From assembly GCA_023458355.1 (NCBI GenBank), contig JAEWZS010000181.1, positions 1-22,168 on the forward strand: a stretch of 22,168 nt of DNA, read 5' to 3'. This DNA is from Bacillota bacterium. GTDB taxonomy: Bacteria; Bacillota; Clostridia; Christensenellales; CAG-138. The position numbers were made by a program, and so were the translations under genes. The notes under the pieces were generated by a model. The model was not told the DNA's origin, did no database searches, and was given only the letters and a program-made list of their open reading frames with translations. Below, piece after piece: positions 7,736 through 15,055 of this stretch; positions within the stretch are counted from its first letter, which is position 1; each line of letters starts with the position of its first letter.

Positions 7736-8752
7736 TCAGCCGTTTCGTTTATCAAGCGCGTAACGCTGAGCCATGATTGCCAGGAAGGTTACTACGCCCT
7801 TTATGACATAGGACCAGTCGGGTGAAAGCAGCAGCCCTGTTGCGGCGCTCGTTACTACGGAGAATATCAGTGCACCCACCAGCGTACCCAATACCGAGCC
7901 GAAGCCGCCTGCTATGCTCGTGCCGCCTAGCAGAGTGATACACAATGCATCAAATTCATAGCCTGTGCCACGGCTTGAATAACCTGCCTTGAATGCGGAA
8001 GCAAGCAATATGCCGGTTATGCCTGCAAGCAACGAGCTCAATATGTACAAGATTGCCACATGTCTTGTAAATTTAATGCCGGATAGCTTTGCTGCCTCGC
8101 TGTTTGCTCCAATGAGGTAGGTACGTCTGCCGAATACTGTTTTCTTTTCTACAAGAAATGCAACGAATACCATCGTCAACATGATTGCGACCGCAACCTT
8201 AATTGATGTTCCGGGAATTGCCGCATTGCCAACCACGCCGAAAACTTCGGGAAGGCCGGTGTTTCGCTGCGCTCCCAAAGTGACGATCTGCGCAATACCG
8301 CGAGAAAGGAACATTGTACCCAACGTAATGATAATGGAGGCGACCTTGAGCTTTGCAATAAAGAATGCGTTTATAGCACCTATCACCATGGCACACAACA
8401 GTGCAAGCACCACCGCGACACCGTATGGCATACCTAAGCCTATTGCGAGAGGTTGGGATCCGCCCGAACCCTGGCAAAAATAGACTGCAAGCACACCGCT
8501 CATTGCAATGACACCACCTACAGACATATCCATATGACCTGTTATCAGCAAAAACGTAACACCTATGCCGATCATGATGATGTACCAATTGTTAGAGATA
8601 AGGTTGAGCGCATTATTCAGCGAAAAAAAGTTTGGCACGAATAAGCATGCAACGAAGAAGATTATGAGCAAAACACCAATCATAAACAATGTAATGAACG
8701 TTTCATTGCTCATCTTATCTTTCATTATGTTTTGTTGAATTCTCTTCTCCAC
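7736..8752 (-). CDS. CUT2-type sugar ABC transporter permease 2
   Basis: This second RbsC-like permease has 338 residues, with the motif ITGHMDMSVGGVIAMSGVLA and the coupling stretch EAAKLSGIKFTRHVAILY, followed by LLGGTSIAGGFGSV. It differs clearly from permease 1, so the pair is not a recent duplication. Translation probably starts at the GTG at 8752, only 3 bases after the ATPase stop: GGAGG within the last ATPase codons stands 10 bases upstream, a sign of translational coupling that keeps subunit amounts balanced. The alternative ATG nine codons in lacks a good ribosome site. The protein spans the cytoplasmic membrane and, with permease 1, forms the pore for the sugar delivered by the binding lipoprotein. 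Confidence 0.88.
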   Translation of the reverse strand: MEKRIQQNIMKDKMSNETFITLFMIGVLLIIFFVACLFVPNFFSLNNALNLISNNWYIIMIGIGVTFLLITGHMDMSVGGVIAMSGVLAVYFCQGSGGSQPLAIGLGMPYGVAVVLALLCAMVIGAINAFFIAKLKVASIIITLGTMFLSRGIAQIVTLGAQRNTGLPEVFGVVGNAAIPGTSIKVAVAIMLTMVFVAFLVEKKTVFGRRTYLIGANSEAAKLSGIKFTRHVAILYILSSLLAGITGILLASAFKAGYSSRGTGYEFDALCITLLGGTSIAGGFGSVLGTLVGALIFSVVTSAATGLLLSPDWSYVIKGVVTFLAIMAQRYALDKRNG

Positions 8753-8755
8753 GAC

Positions 8756-10240
8756 TTACTCGCCTCCCGTTACAACATGAATGATTTTCTCGGTGTCGAT
8801 TCCCACGCCGTTTTCAAGGCAGGCGCGCATCTCGCCATCATACAACAGATAGATTCTGTCGCATAAATTGACGATCTCTGTTAATTCGGAGGAGAATATC
8901 ATCACAGATTTACCGTTTTTCCTAAGCTCGCGTATGATGTTATATATCTCGCTTTTGGCACCGACGTCTATGCCGCGCGTCGGTTCGTCGAGCATCAAAA
9001 GGTCAGCATCAGCAAACAAACTCTTTGAGAAGACAACCTTCTGCTGGTTTCCGCCCGAGAGTTTGGACACCTCTTTTTCCATCGAGTGCGTGGCGATGCT
9101 GAGTTGGTCTATATATTGTCTTGTGTAGTTGCGTTCGAGTACAGAGCTGATAAAGCCGAATTTGGAGATTTTTTCCATGCTCATTACGGGTACATTGGAA
9201 CGGATGGTGAGCATTGTGAAAAGCCCTTGCGAGCGGCGCTCCTCCGGCACCAATGCTATACCCTGTTTGATTGACTTGGAGGGCGTAGGCACAAGCTTTT
9301 TACCCTTAAACCTTATCTCTCCGCAAAACGGATCGATGCCGTAGATAGCTTGCGCAATTTCTGTTTTCCCCGCACCAATCAGCCCGTAAAAACCTACGAT
9401 TTCACCTTTTTTAACTTCGAAGGAAATATCCCTCAGCTTGTGATTGGAGATTTGATCGACCTGGAGTATGGGTTCTGTGGGCGGCTGTTCCGGCGGCATA
9501 TAGGATTCGTATACTGTTTTACCTATCATGAGCTTTATGAGCTCTGCGCGGTCAGCAATTTCGTTGACCGCTTTTGTTTCTATATGGCATCCATCTCGCA
9601 TAACAGTAATATAATCGCCCAAAGTGAAGATCTCATCCAGTCTGTGAGAAATATATATTACTGTAACATTCTTTTCTCTTAAGCTTTTTACGATTTCGAA
9701 GAGCTTGTGTATTTCCGCCTCGGAAAGAGCGGCGGTAGGCTCATCCATGATGATGATATCGGAGTCGCTTGCGACCGCCTTTGCGATCTCAATAATCTGC
9801 TTTTTAGCAACACTGAGCGTAGATACTTTTTGTTTTGGATTTATGGATGGTTCCAGACTATGGAGCGTTTCGATGATTTTTTTGCTTTTTTCTGTTTTGT
9901 TCAAAAAACCTAAAGTTGTATCCTCTATGCCTAGGGTGAGGTTCTCCTCTACAGTAAGCTGGTTGACCACGTTGAGTTCCTGAAAAAGTGTGCTGATACC
10001 CTTAGCTCGTGCTGCTTTTGGGTTTGTAACGCAGTACTCTTCGCCATTAAGAAGCACAACCCCGCCGGTCCTCGGAACCGCGCCGGTCAGTATTTTGATT
10101 AACGTGGATTTACCGGCTCCGTTTTCGCCGACCAAACAATGGACAGTGTTACGCTTAATGTTGAAACTTACATTGTTGATGGCTCTGACCCCGGGATAAT
10201 CCTTGACAAGGCTTTTGATTTCCAATACGTTATCGCTCAT
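8756..10240 (-). CDS. sugar ABC transporter ATP-binding protein (RbsA/YtfR-like, two nucleotide-binding domains)
   Basis: The 494-residue protein contains two fused ABC ATPase domains, as usual for CUT2 sugar importers. Domain 1 has Walker A GENGAGKS (38-45), a degenerate signature LSVAKKQ (142-148) and Walker B IIIMDEPTAAL with Asp166-Glu167. Domain 2 has Walker A GLIGAGKTE (287-295), a canonical signature LSGGNQQK (394-401) and Walker B LLMLDEPTRGID with Asp418-Glu419. It powers import at the inner face of the membrane. The ATG at 10240 is chosen because GGGGA lies a few bases upstream; a TTG seven codons earlier (10261) is also open. It follows the binding-protein gene by 106 bases that contain a terminator-like hairpin, and its stop is 3 bases from the next start. 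Confidence 0.93.
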   Translation of the reverse strand: MSDNVLEIKSLVKDYPGVRAINNVSFNIKRNTVHCLVGENGAGKSTLIKILTGAVPRTGGVVLLNGEEYCVTNPKAARAKGISTLFQELNVVNQLTVEENLTLGIEDTTLGFLNKTEKSKKIIETLHSLEPSINPKQKVSTLSVAKKQIIEIAKAVASDSDIIIMDEPTAALSEAEIHKLFEIVKSLREKNVTVIYISHRLDEIFTLGDYITVMRDGCHIETKAVNEIADRAELIKLMIGKTVYESYMPPEQPPTEPILQVDQISNHKLRDISFEVKKGEIVGFYGLIGAGKTEIAQAIYGIDPFCGEIRFKGKKLVPTPSKSIKQGIALVPEERRSQGLFTMLTIRSNVPVMSMEKISKFGFISSVLERNYTRQYIDQLSIATHSMEKEVSKLSGGNQQKVVFSKSLFADADLLMLDEPTRGIDVGAKSEIYNIIRELRKNGKSVMIFSSELTEIVNLCDRIYLLYDGEMRACLENGVGIDTEKIIHVVTGGE

Positions 10241-10270
10241 ACATTTATCCCCAATGCTCAACTATATACC

Positions 10271-10309
10271 GAAAAAGCTACCGAGAGGGAAGCATTTTCC
10301 CTCTCGGTA
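10271..10309 (-). terminator. intra-operon terminator or RNA-processing hairpin after the binding-protein gene
   Basis: A perfect 13-bp stem is formed by 10279-10291 (TACCGAGAGGGAA) and 10297-10309 with a 5-base loop. On the minus strand it is followed immediately by GCTTTTTC, the layout of an intrinsic terminator. It sits between the stop of the binding lipoprotein (10347) and the start of the ATPase (10240). Such partial terminators often let binding proteins be made in excess over membrane components; here that role is inferred. Confidence 0.85.
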
Positions 10310-10346
10310 ATCATGCTATAGGTTGTTTTGTCGTTTCGTTCAATCG

Positions 10347-11453
10347 TTATTGTATGTTGGTGCCGAACTGCTCGTTGAGCCAGGAGACTGCAGCAGAGCG
10401 CTCCATAGACCAGAAGGAGATGCAGTAAGCCTTTGCAAAAGTCTCAACTTCAGTAGTTCCAACCTGTTCCATCTCACCGTTGTAGATGGCGAACAGATTA
10501 TCGATACGTGCCTGAGCGGTTTCAATGGGAGGAAGACCCATGGAGCACTTCAAAGAGGATGTGGGCTCATAAACTTCACCCATTTCAACTTCATCAAAAT
10601 CAACGCTGCATACAAGTTCGGTGATGGGGGAACCATCGGCATTGCATACACCGCGGCCGGCATCGCGAAGCGCGTTCATGGTTCCAACGGTAAGGTTGGA
10701 GGCTTCGGAGTAGATTAGGTTGACTTCGGGGTTCGTAACGAGCAAGTCAGCCATAATCTGCTTCGCGGCATCTGCACCTGCGCCGGCATCAAGGCAGCCA
10801 AGGTTAGTCGCATTGGGAGCCACAGAAAGCACGCCCTCTACAAATGGATCGGTACGACCGGACTTAACCTCGGTATGGTTGGGCCAGCCGAGCTGAACCA
10901 TAACGACGGGCTTATCGGGATGAGCGGCTACCCATGCGGTGGCCATTTCAACGCCCATCTGGTAGGAAACACCGGCTTCATCACTACGCACGCATGGAAT
11001 ACCTGTTCCGATGAAGGGGCCAAAGAAGGATGCCATGACAACGCCGTTTTCGAGGCATTCTTTAATGCCGGGGATAGCAGCTTCATCATCCCATACATGC
11101 AGGGTAGCCATATCCATACCCTGAGCAAGGATCTGATCGATGTTCTGCGTCATAATGGTTCCATCTCCCTGACCGTCAAACACGATAACTTCAGCACCGT
11201 ATTTTTCTGCAGCATACTTTTTGGCTGCATCATACTGCGCCTGGTGGAAAACGTTGCTCAGATCAGATACGAAGTAGGCGATTTTCAGCGGTTTACTCGC
11301 TTCGGGAGCGCTTGCAGCAGGTTCGGTAGCTGTGGGTGCGTTTGCATCCGGCTTGGCGGGGTCGGGTTGATTGGCTGCAGGCTGTACGCAGCCCCCAACC
11401 ATGGCCAACACGAGTACGACGGCAAGCAGTACGGGCATGATTTTCCTCATCAT
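10347..11453 (-). CDS. sugar ABC transporter substrate-binding lipoprotein
   Basis: The 368-residue product begins MMRKIMPVLLAVVLVLAMVG followed by GC, a lipoprotein signal peptide with a lipobox Cys at residue 22. It continues with a Pro/Ala-rich linker (about 23-55) that spaces the domain from the membrane. The remainder is a type I periplasmic-binding fold typical of CUT2 importers: KIAYFVSDLSNVFHQAQYDA opens the first strand, then FDGQGDGTIMTQNIDQILAQ, and a second-lobe segment NLIYSEASNLTVGTMNALRD. It captures sugar outside the cell and hands it to the two permeases. The ATG at 11453 is supported by AGGAGG 9 bases upstream; the frame stays open to 11495 without such a signal. It is first in the operon, preceded by 356 non-coding bases, and followed by a terminator-like hairpin. 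Confidence 0.92.
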   Translation of the reverse strand: MMRKIMPVLLAVVLVLAMVGGCVQPAANQPDPAKPDANAPTATEPAASAPEASKPLKIAYFVSDLSNVFHQAQYDAAKKYAAEKYGAEVIVFDGQGDGTIMTQNIDQILAQGMDMATLHVWDDEAAIPGIKECLENGVVMASFFGPFIGTGIPCVRSDEAGVSYQMGVEMATAWVAAHPDKPVVMVQLGWPNHTEVKSGRTDPFVEGVLSVAPNATNLGCLDAGAGADAAKQIMADLLVTNPEVNLIYSEASNLTVGTMNALRDAGRGVCNADGSPITELVCSVDFDEVEMGEVYEPTSSLKCSMGLPPIETAQARIDNLFAIYNGEMEQVGTTEVETFAKAYCISFWSMERSAAVSWLNEQFGTNIQ

Positions 11454-11564
11454 TGCGTATGTCCTCCTATTTTTTATGGCTTTATTATCTTCCACTCACA
11501 GAAAGCAAGAGGAAATGGTAATCCAATTCTAGAGGCAGGGCTTGTGTCGTGCTAATTTGCGATT

Positions 11565-11592
11565 GGTTTATAAACGGTCTGACGATTGTCAA
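11565..11592 (-). promoter_or_regulatory. candidate promoter of the sugar operon
   Basis: The minus strand carries a perfect -35 TTGACA at 11592-11587. A -10 is poorly defined: TAAACC at a 16-base spacing, or TATAAA (11572-11567) at only 14. A second TTGACA at 11647-11642 has TAACTT 17 bases further and an AT-rich upstream stretch, so either could be the start. Both would give an untranslated leader of over 100 bases before the binding-protein gene. No other gene is seen in the 11454-11809 interval, which otherwise holds the regulator's terminator. Confidence 0.45.
11580..11591. promoter_or_regulatory. putative SorC-regulator operator, variant site (TGACGATTGTCA)
   Basis: This 12-base element differs by one base from the perfect palindrome at 12959-12970 and likewise overlaps a TTGACA -35 box, here on the minus strand ahead of the sugar operon. 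The shared context to the right (a few bases then CAAATG) strengthens the match. Occurring in front of both operons that flank the SorC gene, it is a good candidate binding site; this is inference from pattern. Confidence 0.55.
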
Positions 11593-11735
11593 TTCAAATG
11601 TTTGAGTGTTCTGCAGGTAAGTTAACATAAATAAATTGCTTTGTCAACGGGAGTTTAAAAGATAGTGAATTATTTTATTATATTTTACAAATAACGGCAT
11701 TAAGTGCAGTAATTAGCCGATAAATGCAGGGGTTT

Positions 11736-11768
11736 GCATAAAAAAGCACTGCCGTATTTCTACGGCAG
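11736..11768 (-). terminator. intrinsic terminator of the SorC regulator gene
   Basis: An 8-bp stem (CTGCCGTA at 11749-11756 with TACGGCAG at 11761-11768) closes a TTTC loop. On the minus strand it is followed by AGTGC and then six T residues. It lies about 40 bases beyond the regulator's stop codon, so it should separate regulator transcription from the downstream sugar operon. Confidence 0.8.
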
Positions 11769-11809
11769 CTAATAAATATCCTTTAAGAAATCAACATATG
11801 AGACAAATG

Positions 11810-12787
11810 TCACAACACTTTATCGAGCTTTCCGCTGTCAAGCAAACTGAGCACCTGATTTGCCGTATGTTCATCGGTTGCCAGGTAGTTCAGTAATCCG
11901 CTGTTGAGCGCACCGATAATCGGCATTACCTTAGAGTCGCCTACTGCAATGGCTACAACGGACTTTACGTTGCGAAGCCCTTCCTCGTCAATACCGATGA
12001 GTTTATCGTTGTGGGTGCATTTAAGTATCTCGCCGCGGATGTTGAAATAACGGGCGCATAAATCACCCACGGTACAATCCGGATGTTTGAGTATGCGGCT
12101 GAGCAAAGCTTCCGAGTTGAATTGATAACCATCATAGGGCTCCGAATAGCGGCCGATGCCTATCACCGCGCAGTCTAAATGCTTCCATTGCTCAAGGATG
12201 GCCTGCATATAAGAGCTTTCAAGGAATCGTTTTTTATCTTTTAAAGATTCCACGATTCCCGGCGAATACATAAAGAGTGGAGTTCCGTTCACCTTCTCGG
12301 CGAACCGACGAACACATTCGTTTATCTGAAATTCCTGATTGACAAGGGGTGAGCCGCCGATAAGCGGAACTACGGTGATATCGCATAGGTCGGTATCGTC
12401 CGGAAACGCCTGCATAAATTCGTAACAGGCAGAACCCCATGCCAAGCCGAACGAGGAATGACTTGTCATTAGGTCCTGCATGAAGCGTGTGGTCATCGCT
12501 ACCACGATACGCAGGAGCATGCCGTGCTTTTTAACGCCTGTAGGCACCACGATGCAATTGCGAAGGCCAAAACGCTGCACGAACTCCTTAGAAAGCTCCT
12601 CGTTATTTACGAAAGGATCCTTTATGGTAATTTGTACGAGTCCTGCGTTTTTTGCTTCGGTCAGCAGCTGAGACACCGCAGAGCGAGATATCCCTGCTTC
12701 CTTGGCAATGCTTTCCTGGGTCATGCCGTCCATATAATACATTTTGGATATTTGAACCAATTTTTGGATATCCCGTATCTGTTCCAT
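11810..12787 (-). CDS. SorC-family sugar-responsive transcriptional regulator
   Basis: The 325-residue protein has an N-terminal helix-turn-helix (residues about 12-50, ISKMYYMDGMTQESIAKEAG then ISRSAVSQLLTEAKNAGLV). A C-terminal sugar-binding domain of the SorC type follows, recognisable from FGLAWGSACYEFMQAF, TVVPLIGGSP, AVIGIGRYSE and the late KSVVAIAVGDSKVMPIIGAL. Family members usually bind a phosphorylated sugar, and here L-xylulose-5-P or D-xylulose-5-P would be natural ligands. The gene lies between the sugar operon it most likely controls and the divergent dehydrogenase operon, with its own promoter and terminator. The ATG at 12787 has a GAGGG only 5 bases ahead, suggesting modest translation. 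Whether it activates or represses cannot be told, but operator-like palindromes over -35 boxes favour repression. Confidence 0.9.
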   Translation of the reverse strand: MEQIRDIQKLVQISKMYYMDGMTQESIAKEAGISRSAVSQLLTEAKNAGLVQITIKDPFVNNEELSKEFVQRFGLRNCIVVPTGVKKHGMLLRIVVAMTTRFMQDLMTSHSSFGLAWGSACYEFMQAFPDDTDLCDITVVPLIGGSPLVNQEFQINECVRRFAEKVNGTPLFMYSPGIVESLKDKKRFLESSYMQAILEQWKHLDCAVIGIGRYSEPYDGYQFNSEALLSRILKHPDCTVGDLCARYFNIRGEILKCTHNDKLIGIDEEGLRNVKSVVAIAVGDSKVMPIIGALNSGLLNYLATDEHTANQVLSLLDSGKLDKVL

Positions 12788-12853
12788 ACTAACCCTCGTG
12801 CATAAACAATTTGGATGTGGTTATATTTTTTCGCTGACCATCCTTATATTCAT

Positions 12854-12882
12854 AATCTATCAATCGACAGACATCCTGTCAA
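12854..12882 (-). promoter_or_regulatory. promoter of the SorC regulator gene
   Basis: On the minus strand TTGACA (12882-12877) is separated by 17 bases from TAGATT (12859-12854). The -35 overlaps an inverted repeat GACAG-N5-CTGTC (12866-12880) whose half-sites resemble those of the palindrome in front of the dehydrogenase operon. This hints at autoregulation. The leader to the ATG at 12787 would be about 60 bases. Confidence 0.65.
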
Positions 12883-12957
12883 GTGCCAGATGCTTTAAAT
12901 GCGCAGCCTATAAAGGGCCTATGATCCGAGAAATATCAGCGACGATAAACAAATGCA

Positions 12958-12986
12958 TTGACAATTGTCACAAATGGCATTATCCT
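12958..12986 (+). promoter_or_regulatory. promoter of the dehydrogenase-complex operon
   Basis: A perfect -35 TTGACA (12958-12963), a 17-base spacer and TATCCT (12981-12986) form a good housekeeping promoter on the plus strand. The leader to the ATG at 13066 would be about 70 bases. The -35 is embedded in a 12-bp palindrome, so a bound protein there would block RNA polymerase. Confidence 0.75.
12959..12970. promoter_or_regulatory. putative operator, perfect palindrome TGACAATTGTCA
   Basis: The 12 bases are a perfect inverted repeat covering five bases of the -35 box and the start of the spacer of the plus-strand promoter. A variant with one changed base lies at 11580-11591 in front of the sugar operon, and a spaced relative overlaps the regulator's own -35. 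The adjacent SorC regulator is the likeliest ligand. Confidence 0.65.
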
Positions 12987-13065
12987 TGTTAAAGTAAGGT
13001 TCTTAATTCATATCTGGTACATTTTATTGCGTTATAAAGTGCTTTCAATAAGGAGGTTTTTCGTT

Positions 13066-14040
13066 ATGAACAATGAGTTGCTTTTATCGGATCAGCAGCT
13101 TATCGACCTGCTCTCGAATATGTATCTCGGTAGATATTTCGAGGAACGCGTGCAGTGGCTGTTTTCGCAAGGGCTCGTACATGGCACAACGCACCTTGGC
13201 ATTGGTGAGGAAGCTACCGCGGCAGGCTCCATTGCTGCCTTTGAGCCGCAGGATTACGTGTTCGGCACGCATCGCGGCCATGCGCAGGCGTTGTGTAAGG
13301 GTATCGATGTAAACTTCATGATGTGTGAGATACTTGCAAAGGCGAACGGCGTCTGTAAAGGTCGTGGAGGTTCCATGCATATTGCGGATCCGCATATTCA
13401 CTATTTCGGAGCAGACGGTGTGTTGGGAACCAGCGCTACCATGGCATGCGGTGCAGGTGTTTCTATTAAAAAGAAAAATGAGCAAAACCGAATTGCGGTA
13501 GTGTTCTTCGGTGACGGCTCCAGCAATGAAGGTGCCGTGTTCGAATCGTTCAACCTTGCAGCGGTATGGAACCTGCCCGTGCTTTTCATCTGCACCAACA
13601 ACACCTACGGCATGTCAACCCACATATCAAAAGTCATGAAGGATACTGACATCAGCAAGCGTGCCTATCCATTTGGCATCCCCTCAAAAACCGTTGACGG
13701 AAACAATGTGCTCGAGGTATATGAAGCCGTGAGGGATGCAAGGGAACATATCATAGCCGGCAATGGTCCCATGCTTATCGTAGAAAATACATACCGCATA
13801 TCCGGCCATTCCAAGAGCGACGGCAACCTTTACCGCACTAAGGAAGAAATCGCGTACTGGAAGGAGAAATGCCCCATCAAGCAATTCAGGGAGTATCTTC
13901 TTGGTACCGGCAGATTTCGTGCTGAAGCGCTTGATAAAGTCAGCGCTGAAGCCCTCGCCCGTATAGACGAAGCCGAGGCGTTCGCCAAAGCTTCCCCTGA
14001 ACCTAATGTGGAAGATGTCTATGAAGACGTTTATGCGTGA
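13066..14040 (+). CDS. thiamine-diphosphate dehydrogenase E1 alpha subunit (acetoin/2-oxoacid dehydrogenase type)
   Basis: The 324-residue protein is a standard-length alpha subunit of the heterotetrameric E1 family (AcoA, PdhA, BkdA1). The ThDP/Mg motif runs from Gly149-Asp-Gly through Asn154-Glu-Gly to Asn178-Asn179 (FFGDGSSNEG ... CTNN). THLGIGEEA, THRGHAQALCKGID and GRGGSMHIAD are also family hallmarks. With E1 beta it decarboxylates a 2-oxoacid, or cleaves acetoin, and passes the acyl group to E2 lipoate. The start at 13066 has AAGGAGG 9 bases upstream; the frame is open to 12958 but that region holds the promoter. An oddity is GADGVLGTSATMACGAG (115-131), where relatives usually read GANGIVG followed by a Pro-containing stretch, so the substrate may not be standard. 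It is the first gene of a four-gene operon. Confidence 0.9.
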   Translation: MNNELLLSDQQLIDLLSNMYLGRYFEERVQWLFSQGLVHGTTHLGIGEEATAAGSIAAFEPQDYVFGTHRGHAQALCKGIDVNFMMCEILAKANGVCKGRGGSMHIADPHIHYFGADGVLGTSATMACGAGVSIKKKNEQNRIAVVFFGDGSSNEGAVFESFNLAAVWNLPVLFICTNNTYGMSTHISKVMKDTDISKRAYPFGIPSKTVDGNNVLEVYEAVRDAREHIIAGNGPMLIVENTYRISGHSKSDGNLYRTKEEIAYWKEKCPIKQFREYLLGTGRFRAEALDKVSAEALARIDEAEAFAKASPEPNVEDVYEDVYA

Positions 14041-14054
14041 GGAGTGAACAAGAA

Positions 14055-15044
14055 ATGGCAGAGAATAAAATGAAAGAAATAACGTATTCGCAAGCGATAA
14101 ACGACGCAATCAGTGAAGAGATGCGCCGTGATGAGACCGTATTTATGATGGGGGAAGATATCGGCGTATATTGCGGTGCATTTGGCGTATCCCGCGGGAT
14201 GATAGGGGAATTCGGACCCGAACGCATAATGGATACCCCTATTGCGGAGCAGGCATTTGTTGGTGCTGCTGTAGGTGCAGCTATGACAGGCCTCAGACCC
14301 GTTGTTGAACTTATGTTTTCTGATTTTATTTGTGTTTGCTTTGACGAGCTCGTCAATGAAGCTGCCAAAATGCGCTTTATGTTCGGCGGACGTGTGAAAG
14401 TACCTATGGTAATGCGCACTGCATCAGGCGCGGGAACAGGCGCGGCAGCGCAGCATTCACAGAGCCTGGAAACGCTTCTTGCGCATTTTCCCGGGCTCAA
14501 AGTTGTCGTCCCTTCCACACCTTACGATGCAAAGGGGCTTCTAAAAACTGCCATTCGCGACGATAACCCTGTAATGTTCCTTGAACAAAAGAAACTCTAT
14601 AAGACAAAGGGTTTGGTACCCGAAGAGGAGTATACCATTGAATTTGGTGTAGCCGATATTAAGCGCGAAGGGAAAGACTGCACGATTGTAACCTACGGCC
14701 GCATGGTGCAGGTGTGCCTTGAGGCTGCGGATGAGCTTAAAAAGGACGGTATTGAAGTGGAAATCGTAGATATCCGCACCCTGCTGCCGCTTGATACGAA
14801 GACAATCATAAACTCCGTCATAAAGACAAAGCATGTTTTAATCGTGCATGAAGCAGTGCAGTTTGCGGGCTTCGGCGGCGAGATAGCCGGGCAGATAGCC
14901 GACAGCGAGGCGTTCTACCATCTGGAAGCACCTATACGCCGCCTTGGTGCTAAAAGTACACCGATACCCTTCAACCCAATCCTTGAAAAAGAGACATTTC
15001 CCACAGCGCAAAAGATTGTCGCTCAAGTCAAGGACCTGGTATAA
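14055..15044 (+). CDS. thiamine-diphosphate dehydrogenase E1 beta subunit
   Basis: This 329-residue protein is the E1 beta partner. Family motifs are ITYSQAINDAISEEM at the start, MGEDIGVYCGAFGVSRG (32-48) and DTPIAEQAFVGAAVGAAMTG (60-79) with Glu65 expected to activate the thiazolium cofactor. GTGAAAQHSQSLE (128-139) carries the conserved His134, and the transketolase C-terminal domain contains VDIRTLLPLD and HEAVQFAGFGGEIA. It builds the active site at the alpha-beta interface. The ATG at 14055 is preceded by GGAG ten bases upstream and lies 14 bases after the E1 alpha stop, so the two are translated together; a second ATG five codons later is possible. Pyruvate, branched-chain oxoacids and acetoin are all acceptable substrates for this family. 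Confidence 0.9.
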   Translation: MAENKMKEITYSQAINDAISEEMRRDETVFMMGEDIGVYCGAFGVSRGMIGEFGPERIMDTPIAEQAFVGAAVGAAMTGLRPVVELMFSDFICVCFDELVNEAAKMRFMFGGRVKVPMVMRTASGAGTGAAAQHSQSLETLLAHFPGLKVVVPSTPYDAKGLLKTAIRDDNPVMFLEQKKLYKTKGLVPEEEYTIEFGVADIKREGKDCTIVTYGRMVQVCLEAADELKKDGIEVEIVDIRTLLPLDTKTIINSVIKTKHVLIVHEAVQFAGFGGEIAGQIADSEAFYHLEAPIRRLGAKSTPIPFNPILEKETFPTAQKIVAQVKDLV

Positions 15045-15055
15045 GGAGGCTGCAA

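Noticed and set aside
7696..7755. N-terminal extension of permease 1 with a Cys/His-rich stretch (CHHCRRSKC) resembling a zinc site
   Set aside because: The AAGGAG ribosome site lies inside this stretch and points to the ATG at 7695, so the extension is probably untranslated leader.
10875..11555. 226-codon open frame on the plus strand opposite the binding-lipoprotein gene
   Set aside because: Shadow of a well-supported coding frame; no domain likeness and no start signal.
13034..13047. cre-like sequence (ATAAAGTGCTTTCA) just before the E1 alpha ribosome site
   Set aside because: Only 11 of 14 bases fit the symmetric TGAAAGCGCTTTCA form and the central CG is missing, so a CcpA site is not supported.
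14003..14518. 171-codon minus-strand frame opposite E1 beta
   Set aside because: Antisense shadow with Ser/Pro/Thr-rich composition; the plus-strand frame has all E1 beta motifs.
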